A stretch of 21,219 nt of DNA. Origin: CAYQPF01 sp964419225. GTDB lineage: Bacteria; Cloacimonadota; Cloacimonadia; Cloacimonadales; CAYQPF01. Location: positions 1 through 21,219 of the forward strand of contig CAYQPF010000089.1 in NCBI GenBank assembly GCA_964419225.1. The letters are read 5' to 3'. Below the pieces are notes generated by a model. The model was not told where the DNA came from, searched no databases, and worked only from the letters and a program-made list of their open reading frames with translations. The position numbers and the translations under genes are program-made. Shown piece by piece: positions 21,107 to 21,219 of the stretch (position 1 is the first letter of the stretch; each line of letters begins with the position of its first letter).

Positions 21107-21133
21107 GTGGCCAGTAGTCAGTAGTCAGTGGGG
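21107..21133. repeat. Heptamer array (GTAGTCA units)
   Basis: GTGGCCA, GTAGTCA, GTAGTCA then GTGGGGAGAAGG; period 7 and the same right border as the arrays in the 3.4-4.3 kb field. Confidence 0.7.
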
Positions 21134-21219
21134 AGAAGGAAATTCGGAACTGCAGACCATGACTTTAAGGCGAACCCGGGAGCCAGGATTAAGCTCTTCA
21201 AAAAAATAAACCCTCAAAG

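Larger units (their letters stand above)
20742..21219. other. Repeat-bearing intergenic stretch to the window end
   Basis: No gene is supported. Contents seen: an AT palindrome AAACATATT-C-AATATGTTT (20883-20901), a pair of small hairpins at 20924-20970, and a GTAGTCA heptamer array (21107-21133). Confidence 0.55.

Overview
The window looks like chromosomal DNA from an AT-rich, Gram-negative-type bacterium of the Bacteroidota/Cloacimonadota (FCB) group. Cloacimonadota is my best guess, not a proof. The clues are a secreted beta-propeller protein ending in a YPNPF-type C-terminal sorting domain, a choice-of-anchor plus fibronectin-III surface protein fragment, RHS proteins with the 'DHLGNVRMT / YDPQIGRW / NPVMLVDPDG' core common in that group, and a very high load of short intergenic repeats. 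No rRNA, tRNA or CRISPR array was seen.

Layout. Positions 2-529 hold the end of a secreted surface protein, closed by a strong terminator (553-595). After a stretch of decayed palindromic repeats comes a DUF1848 protein with a C-terminal CX3CX2C cluster (minus, 898-1866). About 0.9 kb without a supported gene follows, then a hypothetical protein (minus, 2749-3348) that carries an in-frame heptamer repeat. Positions 3349-4930 are a 1.6-kb repeat field: heptamer tandem arrays, five copies of a CCCCTCTCTT/AAGAGAGGGG hairpin, and a cluster of tiny-loop hairpins. Next is a 656-aa secreted protein of about 14 RCC1-like 38-residue units (minus, 4931-6901). Divergent from it is a type IV pilin-like gene that is frameshifted exactly in its class III leader (7107-7441).

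Positions 7455-20218 form the main accessory region, all on the + strand. It opens with two paralogous small proteins (7455-8138, 8270-8938) that may be orphan immunity proteins. Then come four RHS toxin-tip modules, each with its own immunity candidate in tight translational coupling (4-nt, 4-nt and 8-nt overlaps, and one 3-nt gap). All four share a near-identical 183-nt (61-aa) core ending in DPDG, after which the sequence becomes unrelated: (1) a His...NSNS tip with polytopic membrane partners; (2) an HEFTH zincin-like tip with a membrane-anchored partner; (3) a LysM-like plus Cys/His tip with a secreted partner; (4) a LysM plus NlpC/P60-like tip with a membrane-anchored partner. Both long RHS genes lack the normal N-terminal half and any export signal. 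The two short ones consist of little more than core plus tip, and further core fragments lie at 17718-17816 and 20057-20218. The simplest reading is a silent cassette store of RHS tip/immunity pairs that can recombine through the shared core onto a full-length RHS gene elsewhere. A MNT-HEPN toxin-antitoxin pair (19299-20007) follows module 4.

The last kilobase holds RHS debris, heptamer arrays, a 174-nt near-continuous inverted repeat resembling a MITE (20531-20704), and more small hairpins. A theme not covered by ordinary annotation is the period-7 arrays: at least fourteen short arrays of different heptamers, some of them inside coding sequence.
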